From contig MHAF01000096.1 in assembly GCA_001802865.1 (NCBI GenBank), positions 1 to 33,966 on the forward strand: a stretch of DNA of 33,966 bases. Reading direction: 5' to 3'. The DNA comes from Ignavibacteria bacterium RBG_16_34_14 (lineage in GTDB: Bacteria; Bacteroidota; Ignavibacteria; Ignavibacteriales; Ignavibacteriaceae). Shown here piece after piece: positions 7,469 to 15,989 of this stretch (the first letter of the stretch is position 1; every line of letters starts with the position of its first letter). Both the position numbers and the translations under genes were made by a program. The notes beneath the pieces were generated by a model. It did no database searches, was not told the DNA's origin, and was given only the letters and a program-made list of their open reading frames with translations.

Positions 7469-8565
7469 TCAACTGAGTTATATAATTGGATATACTGCTC
7501 GCTTACATTTTCCCAATTGAGTTTATCATAAATCTTCGAGGCATTTAATGAAATTTTACTCAAGTCATATTTCTCATTATAAATATCAATCAATAAATTT
7601 GCTAAACTTCCTTTCTCTGAACTATTAAAGATAAAACCGTTGAAATTATTTTCAACAAAATCCTTAATACCTGTATTTTCTGAAATGATAGGAATAATTC
7701 CCATTGCCATACATTCTGCCGTAAAAATTGAGAATGAATCAAAAGCAGAAGATTTGATTATGAAATGTTTTTCTGATAAAAATTCCAGTACAGATGCATG
7801 ATTCATTAGAGGGATGAAATGAATTTCAATATTTTTATTTGGGTTTTCTATTTTCTCTTCTCTACCAACTACAAAAATTGAGAACTGAAAACTTATAGTT
7901 TCCGGAATTTCTCTTAAAAGTTCTCTTAATCCTTTGTTGAAAGAATTAAAGTAAACAAAATTATAAATCTTTTTTTGTCCCATTTTAACCTCACCCTGCC
8001 CTCTCCTTAGTAAGGAGAGGGTTGAATATTTGTGAAAAGCTTCACTGATTCCGTTAGGAATTACTCTACAATTATCTTCAGACAGATTGTAATTCTTCCT
8101 GAACAAATTGAATAAAAGTTTTGAAGGGAAAATCAGACACTCAGATTTCTTTACAGATATTTTCTCAACCCATAAATCAAGGAAAGTCCTTTTTAGTTTT
8201 GAATTTTTTATTTCAGTCTTATTGAGTCCATGGAAGGTAGAGATAAATTTTAATCTTAATAAAGGTTTTAAGAAAAAAATTGCTAAAAAAAATCTCTGGC
8301 TGTTAACAAAATGAATAAGGTGGAATTGTTCTTTAAGAAGTTTTATGGCTAATGGAATAATCCCCAATCGTAAAACATTATCATCAGTTATCTTCTTGCC
8401 AAATATTTTATTAAATAAAGAATAATCTTTGTAACCGCTAAAAAAATATTCAATGAAAATTACATCAACTTTGTTTTTTAAATGCAGATAAAGTTCCCTT
8501 GCAACTCTCTCAGGACCGGAGAGAATATCATCTTCTCCGTATCTCCCAATTAAAGCTATTTTCAT
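7465..8565 (-). CDS. GT4-type glycosyltransferase with an in-frame palindromic repeat
   Basis: A 366-residue GT-B enzyme. N-terminal features are IALIGRYGEDDILSGPERVARELY and IHFVNSQ; the interdomain point is VIPNGISEAF. The donor half has FVYFNSFNKGLREL and FDSFSIFTAECMAMGIIPIISENTGIKDF, so the EX7E region is present but divergent. The stretch SLLRRGQGEVK (about residues 182-193), just after the interdomain point, is encoded by an inserted palindrome (7999-8021). The repeat keeps the frame and sits in a surface linker, so the protein may still work. It is coupled to the next glycosyltransferase by a four-base overlap. The sugar and acceptor cannot be told. Confidence 0.87.
   Translation of the reverse strand: MKIALIGRYGEDDILSGPERVARELYLHLKNKVDVIFIEYFFSGYKDYSLFNKIFGKKITDDNVLRLGIIPLAIKLLKEQFHLIHFVNSQRFFLAIFFLKPLLRLKFISTFHGLNKTEIKNSKLKRTFLDLWVEKISVKKSECLIFPSKLLFNLFRKNYNLSEDNCRVIPNGISEAFHKYSTLSLLRRGQGEVKMGQKKIYNFVYFNSFNKGLRELLREIPETISFQFSIFVVGREEKIENPNKNIEIHFIPLMNHASVLEFLSEKHFIIKSSAFDSFSIFTAECMAMGIIPIISENTGIKDFVENNFNGFIFNSSEKGSLANLLIDIYNEKYDLSKISLNASKIYDKLNWENVSEQYIQLYNSVE
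7988..8022. repeat. Palindromic repeat inside a coding region
   Basis: CCCTCTCCTTA (7999-8009) and TAAGGAGAGGG (8011-8021) are perfect inverted repeats around one base, preceded by CCTCACCCTG. The block is more GC-rich than the surrounding gene and codes for Arg/Gly/Leu-rich residues in a linker, as expected for a short interspersed palindrome that entered in frame. Confidence 0.65.
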
Positions 8566-8650
8566 CTTTAATTAAACCAGTTGCCCGGAGAATTATAATT
8601 ATTCTCTTGCTCTAATCGCCAAATGCTTACTGCATAATGTTTACTGTTCT

Positions 8651-9889
8651 TCATCTCTTTGCAAACCAAAGTTCAGGATTCTGATTCTTACGGGAGTTCC
8701 ATAATTCAAAATGCAAAATATTTCCATCAAGGCTTTCCCCAATTTTTGCTAAAAGGCTACCGGTTTTTACTTTATCACCTTCATTTATATAAATTTCCGA
8801 AAGATGACTATAAACTGTTCTGTAATCTCCTTTGTGAGTAACAATAATTACACTTCCATAGCCAGGGATATAATCAATTACTGAAACAACACCACTTGCC
8901 ACACATTTCACACTCAAATCTCCGAAAGCCTTAATATCAACACCATAATTAAGAGTAACTGTGTTAAGCTTTTGGTTCCGGTTCTCACCAAACTTCCTGA
9001 TAATTTTTCCGCCCTTTACCGGCCAGGCTAATTTTCCTTTCAATGCTGAGAAAGTTTCAAAACCTTCAGTTGATAAATCAACATCATACGTTGGAGAGAC
9101 AGGATTATCGTTCGTTAAATCTTTTTCATCTTTTTGAATACGGCTTGCTAATCTCTCCTCTTCTTTTTTTCTTTCTGCATCTTCAACAAGCTTTGCAATT
9201 AAACTTTTTATCTGCTCTTCGGCATTCCTCTTAGCCTTTAACTCCATAGTTAATTCAGTTTTATTATTCCGTATTGATTTCAGAATTTTTTGCTTCTCAG
9301 TTAGCTTTACTTTTAAACCGGATTCTTCTTTCTCCTTTTCCGCCGCAAGAATTGCTTTTTCATCTTTTTCTTTTTTAAGCTGCTGCTTTAATGCAAAAAG
9401 TTCCTCTTTAGATTTTTCAAAATTCTTTAAATCATTTTCTCTCTTCTCTGAAAAACGCTGGAGATATTTTATTCTTAAAGCTGCCTGTTCAAATGATTCT
9501 GAATCAAACACAGCAGCAAACTCATCCATCTTACCATATTTATAAATTGCAGTAACATACTTTGCATAATTCTTTTGCAGAAGTTCAATTTGCTTTTCTA
9601 TTTCATTAATACTTTTTTGATTCACATTTATCTCTTCAGCTTTTTTCTTTTCTTCATTTCTGAGTTTTGAGATAAGTTTATTTAAGAGGTAGCTCTGCTT
9701 ATTATAATTTTCAACTGCTGTAAAAGATTTTTTCTCTTTTTTTGTATGCTGTTGTATTTCATTTTCAAGTTTGGAAATTTCAGCCTTCAGATTTTGAAGC
9801 TCGGCTTTCTTTTTATTTATATCCTCCTGTTGAAAGGAAGATAACGTAAAAAGAAGAAAAAAAGATATATAAAGAATACTCCTTACCAT
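8651..9889 (-). CDS. EnvC-like murein hydrolase activator with degenerate LytM domain
   Basis: 412 residues. A signal peptide covers about 1-21 (MVRSILYISFFLLFTLSSFQQ). Two long coiled-coil blocks rich in Lys, Glu and Gln span about 22-255, and a C-terminal LytM/M23 domain about 285-410. This is the EnvC/NlpD-type layout. In active M23 peptidases zinc is held by H-x(3)-D and H-x-H. Here the first motif reads LNYGVDI (His replaced by Asn, Asp kept) and the last reads NILHFELW (first His replaced by Ile), while VYSHLSE keeps its His. The site is therefore probably dead, as in EnvC, and the protein would activate amidases in the periplasm during cell separation. Its start overlaps the upstream lipoprotein gene by seven bases. 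Confidence 0.88.
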   Translation of the reverse strand: MVRSILYISFFLLFTLSSFQQEDINKKKAELQNLKAEISKLENEIQQHTKKEKKSFTAVENYNKQSYLLNKLISKLRNEEKKKAEEINVNQKSINEIEKQIELLQKNYAKYVTAIYKYGKMDEFAAVFDSESFEQAALRIKYLQRFSEKRENDLKNFEKSKEELFALKQQLKKEKDEKAILAAEKEKEESGLKVKLTEKQKILKSIRNNKTELTMELKAKRNAEEQIKSLIAKLVEDAERKKEEERLASRIQKDEKDLTNDNPVSPTYDVDLSTEGFETFSALKGKLAWPVKGGKIIRKFGENRNQKLNTVTLNYGVDIKAFGDLSVKCVASGVVSVIDYIPGYGSVIIVTHKGDYRTVYSHLSEIYINEGDKVKTGSLLAKIGESLDGNILHFELWNSRKNQNPELWFAKR

Positions 9890-10668
9890 TTTATTATTGT
9901 TGCATCGCTGGGAACTTTGAAATTAATAACAATGTTACTTTTGTTTACCGCTATATTTTTGTAATCAATATCAATACGTTGGTTCTCTTCTTTATTCTGT
10001 ATTTCAATTTTATATGGCACAGCTACATTTTCGTGAAAATCAAACTTAGAATACTTCCCTTCCAAAAGTTCTGAGCCTTCACTATCAAAAACATAATAAT
10101 CAGTAATGCCAAGCTCACGGATATCAACTCGGTAAATAGTTTTATGACCGGTCTCGGGTTCTATGTAAGTAAGAACATATTTATCATAATCTATATTATA
10201 TTCCGTTGGAGGCTGATAAAGATTTCCTGTAAGATTAACTGAACCAATAAATGCATCCATCAATTCGCCGAATGACAAATTAATCTTGAATATCTCCTTC
10301 AAAATATTGCTGTCAACTTTTCCCTTGTATGCCGTGTTATTTAATGCATCATAAAAGATGAAAGTACTATTTGTTACTACAGCCTGTGCAAGTTCAATTC
10401 CAAAAGGACCCATAATAGTTAAATAGAGTGAATCTGGTTTTTGAAGTATTACTCTGAAAGCAGCACTCTGGTTCATTCCATTTGCTCTTACACTGATAGT
10501 TCCATTTCCTTCAAAGGTTTTTATCCTTCTGCGATTAACTTCAAGCTTGTTTATCAATCTTTCGGATGGAAGAATTTCAACTTCATCTATTGGTTTGGAA
10601 GGAACACATCCGGGAAGTATCAATAAAATATTTAATAATATTGTTATAAGAATAAAAGTCCTTTTCAA
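9883..10668 (-). CDS. DUF4292-like outer-membrane lipoprotein
   Basis: 261 residues with a lipoprotein signal ending LLILPGC (Cys21). The body is beta-rich, with RRIKTFEGNGTISVRANGMNQSAAFRVILQKPDSLYLTIMGPFGIELAQA, split by predicted strands. This resembles the DUF4292 family of Bacteroidota, itself related to the LolB/LppX lipid-carrier fold. Such proteins may bind lipids or lipoproteins at the outer membrane; no substrate is known. Its start overlaps the TPR gene stop by four bases, and its end overlaps the EnvC-like gene, so the three form one operon. The conserved association of TPR, DUF4292 and EnvC-like genes suggests a joint envelope role. Confidence 0.8.
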   Translation of the reverse strand: MKRTFILITILLNILLILPGCVPSKPIDEVEILPSERLINKLEVNRRRIKTFEGNGTISVRANGMNQSAAFRVILQKPDSLYLTIMGPFGIELAQAVVTNSTFIFYDALNNTAYKGKVDSNILKEIFKINLSFGELMDAFIGSVNLTGNLYQPPTEYNIDYDKYVLTYIEPETGHKTIYRVDIRELGITDYYVFDSEGSELLEGKYSKFDFHENVAVPYKIEIQNKEENQRIDIDYKNIAVNKSNIVINFKVPSDATIIKW

Positions 10669-12473
10669 ATTTCACCTTTTTCAATTTTATTTTTAATTAA
10701 AGTATTGGAATTATCAAGATCATAAGCTTTCTGCCATAATTCCAGAGCAAGATTTCTCTTACCCATTCTGAAAAGAACATCTCCAAGATGATCCATTATA
10801 ACAGGTCTCTCGCCAGCAACTTCTAATGCTTTTTCAAGATATTCTTTTGCATTATCATAATCTTCAAGTTTATAGTAAACCCACCCAATTGTATCGAGGA
10901 AAGAAGAATTAAGAGGTTCTTTTTCTATAGCTATCTTTGCCATTGCAAGCGCTTCATCGAGCCTTATTCCTCTTTCAGATAATGAATAAGCGAAATTGTT
11001 ATTAACAGTAGCATTCATAGAATCAATTTCCAGAGCACGCTCATAAGTACTATCACATTCATTCCACTTTTCAATAGAATCATAAATCAACCCCAATGTT
11101 CCGAGAATATTTACATCATCCGGATTTATTACTAGAGCTTTTTCCAGATAATGGATTGCTTCATCTGTTTCTTTAAGCTGGCTTAATGTATATCCATATG
11201 CAGATAATGCGTTTAAATCATTAGGGTTAAGTTCAGTTGAAGTTTTAAGATATTCTTTTGCTTCGAGATGTTTATTTAATTGTGCAAGCGACAACCCTAA
11301 AATTAAATTGACCACGAAATCCTGAGGATACAATTGAATTGCTTCCTTCATTACTTTTGAAGCCTCATCATAACGCTGGTTATCAAAGAATAATCCGCCT
11401 AAACTTACCCATGCCTGTGGATTCTGAGGTGCAAGTTCACTAACAGTTTTAAAATTCTTTTTTGCTAAGGAATCATTTCTTTCACTCAAAGCAATGGCAC
11501 CAAGATATAATTTAACCTGCCAATCTGTAGTATCTTCATCTATTCTCTCAAAGAACTGTTTTGCAGAAACAAGAGCTGAAGTATCTTTAAGCGAGTGGGC
11601 AAAATAAGTAGCCCCAACTCTTATTTTTGTTTCAAGAGAAATATCGGGTTGTTCAAGGACATAATTGTACTGTTCTGCTGCAGCATTCCAATCACCCTGC
11701 AGAATTAAAATCTGAGCTTTTCTTTCTCTTGCATCAATATCATCCGGACTGAATTCAATTATCTCACTTAAAATCTTAATCGCCTCATCATATTTCTTAC
11801 CTCTTGAGTAAATTTCGCTAAGCAATTTTTGAATTGCTGTGTTTGATGGATCTATTGTTAGTAATTCTTCTATTGCTTCAGATGCTTCATCAAGATTACC
11901 AAGATTTTCCTGAAGTTCGGCAACGCGTATCAATACATTCCACTCAGGACCAATGATCGAAGTTAGCTTGTTATATATTTCTATTGCCTGTAAAGGTTTT
12001 GAACTCTCATAAATACGGGCAAGCTTGTAATAAGCATTAATTTGGGACGGATCAAGCTCAATTACTTTCTCAAGAGCCGCCGCAGAAGAATCGTATTGAC
12101 GTGCTGAATAAAATATATCTGCAAGAAGATCATAATATTCAACTTTATCAGGTGAAAGTTCAATGGCTTTTTTTGAATGCTGAATTGCAAGTGGAATTTT
12201 GTTAATCATCCTGTAATTTTTTGCAAGAGCATAATGAACACCGGAACTGGGATCCAAACTTAATACCTCCTGGAATTCTAAAATTGCAGCAGCATAATCT
12301 CCTTTCGATTCCAGAATGGAACCTTTAATAAAATGCTGGAGTGCTTTTTCCTTATCACTTAAAGGTCTTTCCTCTGATTCAGAGAACTGAGATTCATCCT
12401 TAATTATCTCTTGCTGTGATGAGCAGCTTTCAAAAAGAAATGCTATTGATACAACAACCAGAAATTTAATCAT
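10665..12473 (-). CDS. TPR-repeat lipoprotein
   Basis: I place the start at the ATG at 12473, which gives MIKFLVVVSIAFLFESC, a clean lipoprotein signal with Cys17. An ATG at 12512 would add 13 residues in front of it and spoil the signal. The rest, about 585 residues, is a nearly continuous array of about 14-15 tetratricopeptide repeats of 34 residues. Recognisable units include KALQHFIKGSILESKGDYAAAILEFQE, and later AYYKLARIYE and AWVSLGGLFFDNQRYDEASK. Such solenoids act as scaffolds for protein complexes, here presumably on the periplasmic face of the outer membrane. It is first in a three-gene operon with the DUF4292-like and EnvC-like genes. Confidence 0.9.
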   Translation of the reverse strand: MIKFLVVVSIAFLFESCSSQQEIIKDESQFSESEERPLSDKEKALQHFIKGSILESKGDYAAAILEFQEVLSLDPSSGVHYALAKNYRMINKIPLAIQHSKKAIELSPDKVEYYDLLADIFYSARQYDSSAAALEKVIELDPSQINAYYKLARIYESSKPLQAIEIYNKLTSIIGPEWNVLIRVAELQENLGNLDEASEAIEELLTIDPSNTAIQKLLSEIYSRGKKYDEAIKILSEIIEFSPDDIDARERKAQILILQGDWNAAAEQYNYVLEQPDISLETKIRVGATYFAHSLKDTSALVSAKQFFERIDEDTTDWQVKLYLGAIALSERNDSLAKKNFKTVSELAPQNPQAWVSLGGLFFDNQRYDEASKVMKEAIQLYPQDFVVNLILGLSLAQLNKHLEAKEYLKTSTELNPNDLNALSAYGYTLSQLKETDEAIHYLEKALVINPDDVNILGTLGLIYDSIEKWNECDSTYERALEIDSMNATVNNNFAYSLSERGIRLDEALAMAKIAIEKEPLNSSFLDTIGWVYYKLEDYDNAKEYLEKALEVAGERPVIMDHLGDVLFRMGKRNLALELWQKAYDLDNSNTLIKNKIEKGEI

Positions 12474-12579
12474 GAGTTTTGAAAAAATATTATCCACTCC
12501 TAAAAATAACAAGGTAAATACTATAGTTGGTTATATTACCAGATGCTTGATTAAAGAAACTGTAACAATTGAGCAAATA

Positions 12580-12610
12580 TTGATTGCAAATATAGTAAAG
12601 TATATCTTTG
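12580..12610 (+). promoter_or_regulatory. Bacteroidota-type promoter for the ATP-grasp operon
   Basis: TTG at 12580-12582, a 20-base gap, then TATCTTTG at 12603-12610, fitting TTG/TAnnTTTG. A transcript would start near 12616. This leaves a short leader before the ATG at 12629 and argues against the in-frame TTG at 12608. Confidence 0.6.
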
Positions 12611-12628
12611 TATAAACCTGATAAAACT

Positions 12629-13549
12629 ATGGAAATATTCGATCTGGCAATTGCTTTCGACTGGGAATATGATAATGACTTCATTGATCTTATAGAAAAA
12701 ATTTTACAAGAAGAAAGCTTATCCACTTTTATTATTAAAGAACATAATGTCCACGATGTAACTGAAAAAGTTAGGGATAGGAAACTTTCTTTCAGATTTT
12801 ATTTGGACAGAGCTTCCGATGTTAATCCGGCTTTTGAAGAGCTTGCAAAAATTCTTTCAAGAAGAAAAATTGTAATCATTAACCCTCAAAAAAAAGTTCG
12901 GCATGCTATTGATAAAGCAAGTATGCACCTGGAATTTATTAATGCAGGATTAAATGTCCCATATTCAATTATTATTCCCCCTCACAGCGAACTCGAAGAA
13001 ATAAAATTGACAATCGAAGATCTTTCAATCCTCGGAAGACCTTTTATAATAAAACCTTGTAATACAACAGGCGGTGGAGTTGGTGTTGTAACCGGAGCAG
13101 AAACATTAAGAGAAATTTTCCAGGAAAGAGTTACTAATTCCAATGATAAATATCTCTTACAAGAGAAAATATACCCAACAATGCTTGAGGGAAGAAGGGC
13201 CTGGTTCAGATGTTTCTGGGCATTTGGTAAACCGGTTGCTGTTTGGTGGGATGATCTTACACATTTATATGAGGAGTTATCCGAAGAAGAGATGATTAAT
13301 TATGGATTGAAAAAACTTCTTCAAAAAACAAGAACAATTGCTAAAATAACTGAGCTTGATTTTTTCTCAACGGAAATTGTACTTAATAATAAAAATCTTT
13401 TTGTGGTAATTGATTATGTAAATGATCAATGTGACATGAGAATTAAATCCAAACACTTTGATGGCGTTCCGGATAATGTTGTAAATCAGATAATCCATAA
13501 TCTTAAAAATTATATTATTAAAACTAAAAGGCTGGAATCAATAATTTAA
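12629..13549 (+). CDS. ATP-grasp domain protein (RimK-like)
   Basis: 306 residues from ATG 12629. A TTG 21 bases earlier is in frame but lies in the -7 promoter box. The N-terminal 90 residues look like a pre-ATP-grasp domain (IFDLAIAFDWEYDND). A RimK-like ATP-grasp fold follows: the lysine IIKP and the glycine-rich loop NTTGGGVGVV, then the hinge YLLQEKI, and a metal/ligand region DFFSTEIV...FVVIDYVNDQCDMR in place of the common E-x-N. Such enzymes form amide or thioester bonds through an acylphosphate. The substrate is unknown. The next gene begins three bases after its stop, and an outer-membrane protein follows, which is an unusual context for a cytoplasmic ligase. Confidence 0.8.
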   Translation: MEIFDLAIAFDWEYDNDFIDLIEKILQEESLSTFIIKEHNVHDVTEKVRDRKLSFRFYLDRASDVNPAFEELAKILSRRKIVIINPQKKVRHAIDKASMHLEFINAGLNVPYSIIIPPHSELEEIKLTIEDLSILGRPFIIKPCNTTGGGVGVVTGAETLREIFQERVTNSNDKYLLQEKIYPTMLEGRRAWFRCFWAFGKPVAVWWDDLTHLYEELSEEEMINYGLKKLLQKTRTIAKITELDFFSTEIVLNNKNLFVVIDYVNDQCDMRIKSKHFDGVPDNVVNQIIHNLKNYIIKTKRLESII

Positions 13550-13552
13550 AGA

Positions 13553-13939
13553 ATGAGAAGAAGGAGTCTGTTAATCTACATTTCAATCCTGGTAATATTA
13601 ATTATTGTTTTTTTTGTTTATCAGTATTTAATTAAAATTTATGAATCCACAATAAAAATTGAACCGCAAGATCTTTTTGCAGATAACCAATCAACCGTTA
13701 CCATTTCTGTTATTCCATTAAACTCATTTGGCTCGAAAGCTTTGTTCAGGAATTCACCGGCTGAGTTTGAAATTGTTGAAGGCAGTTCTTTAGTTGAAAT
13801 AAAATTTCTTGATAAAGAAGAAGGTAAACTAATTTTAAAAGCAAAATCAGAAACAGGTAAAGTAGTAGTAAAGATAAAATCCAAACATTCTCTACTCCCA
13901 ATGATAGTTGAAATTCCGATTCAACCGAACATAACATAA
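13553..13939 (+). CDS. Membrane-anchored Ig-like domain protein
   Basis: 128 residues. A positively charged start (MRRR) leads into one membrane segment at about 5-26 (LLIYISILVILIIVFFVYQ). A compact beta-domain with the rhythm of bacterial Ig-like/invasin repeats follows: IKIEPQDLFADNQSTVTISVIPLN and then VEGSSLVEIKFL...KSETGKVVVKIKSK. The domain would face the periplasm. No enzyme motif is present. It lies three bases after the ATP-grasp gene and 42 bases before the beta-barrel gene, so the three are probably cotranscribed. The family is not one I recognise by name. Confidence 0.65.
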   Translation: MRRRSLLIYISILVILIIVFFVYQYLIKIYESTIKIEPQDLFADNQSTVTISVIPLNSFGSKALFRNSPAEFEIVEGSSLVEIKFLDKEEGKLILKAKSETGKVVVKIKSKHSLLPMIVEIPIQPNIT

Positions 13940-13981
13940 TGTTATTAAAATTAATAATTAATTATTAACTTTCTTTTCAGA

Positions 13982-14749
13982 ATGAAAAAAATTTTTATAC
14001 TTCTTTCAATAATTCCACATCTCACTCTCTTTTCTCAAGGAACAGCCGGTGATAAAGCCCAATATGAATACCGTTACCTTATTGATATGCCAACCGCAGG
14101 AATTCTTAAAAAAGGTTTTGTAGGTGTTGTTACAGATATCCTTCCCGAAGGAGTTTTAATTGCCCGGATTGAAGTTGGAGTTTTTGATAATATTAGCTTT
14201 GGTATTTCCTATGGCGGCAGCAATGTTATTGGTGCAGGAAAACCTGACTGGTATGAGCTTCCCGGAATTAATATAAGATTTAGAATAGTTGATGAATCAG
14301 TTGCTCTTCCCTCAATTACTTTGGGTTTTGATTCTCAGGGCAAAGGCGAATATTTTAAAAAAGAAAATCGTTACGCATTTAAATCACCTGGTTTTTTTGG
14401 AGCCGTCAGTAAAAATTTTGCACTCCTCGGTTTCCTTAGTGTTCACGGTTCAGCTAATTATTCTTTTGAAGGAGATGATGGAGATAATTTTGTAAATCTT
14501 ATGGCGGGAGTTGAAAAGACTCTTGGGCCTAACCTCTCTTTAATTATGGATTATGATTTTACTCTTAATGACAACACAACTAAAATTTTTGGTGATGGCA
14601 ATGGTTATCTGAATGTTGGTTTACGATGGTCTTTAGGAGAAGGATTTACAATTGGATTTGATCTCAGGGATCTTCTGGATAATAAAAGATGGAACCCAAG
14701 TACGGCAGACAGAGCTTTGAGGATCGAATATATCAAAAGCATCTTTTAA
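13982..14749 (+). CDS. YjbH-like outer-membrane beta-barrel protein
   Basis: 255 residues with a signal peptide MKKIFILLSIIPHLTLFSQG. The rest is built of alternating amphipathic strands ending in an aromatic residue (IKSIF at the C-terminus), as expected for a barrel inserted by BamA. The motifs YLIDMPTAGILKKGFVGV, then EVGVFDNISFGISYGG and the late LRWSLGEGFTIGFDLRDLL recall YjbH/YbjH-type proteins linked to exopolysaccharide export, though the match is by eye. It is third in the ATP-grasp operon. A role in export or surface anchoring is inferred only. Confidence 0.65.
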   Translation: MKKIFILLSIIPHLTLFSQGTAGDKAQYEYRYLIDMPTAGILKKGFVGVVTDILPEGVLIARIEVGVFDNISFGISYGGSNVIGAGKPDWYELPGINIRFRIVDESVALPSITLGFDSQGKGEYFKKENRYAFKSPGFFGAVSKNFALLGFLSVHGSANYSFEGDDGDNFVNLMAGVEKTLGPNLSLIMDYDFTLNDNTTKIFGDGNGYLNVGLRWSLGEGFTIGFDLRDLLDNKRWNPSTADRALRIEYIKSIF

Positions 14750-14943
14750 TTTGCCTGCAATCAATAAAACATTCCTTTTTTGTCTCAATAAGTGTACAAG
14801 CTAGTTTAGTTTAATGGACAATGGTTTTATTAAATCATCAAAATTTTTTAGTATCGGCAATTTTTTATTCCTTTAATAAGGCTTGGTTTTTGCACATTTT
14901 TAACTAGTTAATTTTTATTTTTTGATATAGTGGAGGAGTTAAA

Positions 14944-15984
14944 ATGAAATATTTGAAATTACTAATAGCGTTTGTAACTGCTTCATTCATTTTTAGCGGT
15001 TGTTATACCCAGCTTGCAATGCGTCCTTCAGAATATGAGAGACAAGAAGAAAACGAAGCAGTTGAAGAAAATGAATACAACGAAAATTATAGCGATACAA
15101 CTGAATATTATAATGGTGAAGAGCCTTACTATGATGAAGAGACTGAAGTAAATAATTATTACTATGGTCCCTATTATCCATACAGCAGATATTATTGGGG
15201 ATATTATCCGGGTATTTCAATAGGTTTTTCCTGGGGTTATGGATATTCATATTATGATCCTTTCTGCTGGGATCCTTTTTATTATCCCTGGTGCGGACCT
15301 TTTTATAATCCATACTATTACAGCTATTATAATCCGGGATATTACTGGTATGGACATAGCTATCCATATTACGGAGGTTATTATTCATCAGGCAAGGTTT
15401 TCAAGGAAAGAACAAAAACAGGTTCCAGGCTACGAAACAATGATGGCTTAAGATCAAGCTATACAACAAGAGGTAGTTTAACGGGAAGAAATAATGGTTT
15501 AGTTACCAAAACACGTTCGAGAGATGATATAAATCTTAAAACCACTACAAGAACTAAAATTACTGACAATAAAGAATTGAAGAGAATTAATGTTAATGAA
15601 AAAGACAAGAAGAATTTAACTATCGAAAAAAATAGAACTGATGTTGAAAAAAATAATACAACAAGAAATAAGATCCGGACTGAACAGAAAAATACAACTC
15701 CTCCTAAAGTGATTAAAAGAAATGATGTAAAGAGCAAGTTAAACACGGATAGAAAAACAAATACAAAACAGAATATAAAAACACAAAGGAAGAGTAATAT
15801 AAAACAGGAGGGGAAAAACATTACTCCTAAGTATAATACACCTAAAAATAATACTCCGAAAAACTATACTCCTCCAAAAAATAATACACCACCTAAGAGT
15901 TATAATCCTCCGAGAAACAGTGGGAATAACAGTGGTAACAGGAGTGGTAATAGAAGTGGTAATAATACTGGCAAAAGAAGGTAA
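14944..15984 (+). CDS. Tyr-rich lipoprotein with low-complexity basic tail
   Basis: 346 residues. The lipoprotein signal ends FIFSGC (Cys21). An acidic Glu/Asn/Tyr stretch covers about 30-70, a very Tyr/Pro/Gly/Trp-rich block about 72-150 (YYGPYYPYSRYYWGYYPG and similar), and a long low-complexity tail about 150-346, basic and rich in Asn, Thr and Lys, ending in repeats such as NSGNRSGNRSGNN. A good ribosome site, GGAGG, lies six bases before the start. No catalytic motif is seen. The Tyr-rich part could self-assemble or bind the wall, and the basic tail could bind glycans or peptidoglycan. It starts an operon with a smaller relative and a FadL-type protein. Confidence 0.7.
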   Translation: MKYLKLLIAFVTASFIFSGCYTQLAMRPSEYERQEENEAVEENEYNENYSDTTEYYNGEEPYYDEETEVNNYYYGPYYPYSRYYWGYYPGISIGFSWGYGYSYYDPFCWDPFYYPWCGPFYNPYYYSYYNPGYYWYGHSYPYYGGYYSSGKVFKERTKTGSRLRNNDGLRSSYTTRGSLTGRNNGLVTKTRSRDDINLKTTTRTKITDNKELKRINVNEKDKKNLTIEKNRTDVEKNNTTRNKIRTEQKNTTPPKVIKRNDVKSKLNTDRKTNTKQNIKTQRKSNIKQEGKNITPKYNTPKNNTPKNYTPPKNNTPPKSYNPPRNSGNNSGNRSGNRSGNNTGKRR

Positions 15985-15989
15985 ATTTT

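Noticed and set aside
12490-12726. A 78-codon minus-strand frame over the promoter region
   Set aside because: It overlaps the promoter and start of the ATP-grasp gene and has no ribosome site or family features.
15239-15821. Several frames on both strands inside the Tyr-rich lipoprotein
   Set aside because: They are by-products of the low-complexity repeats in the lipoprotein gene.
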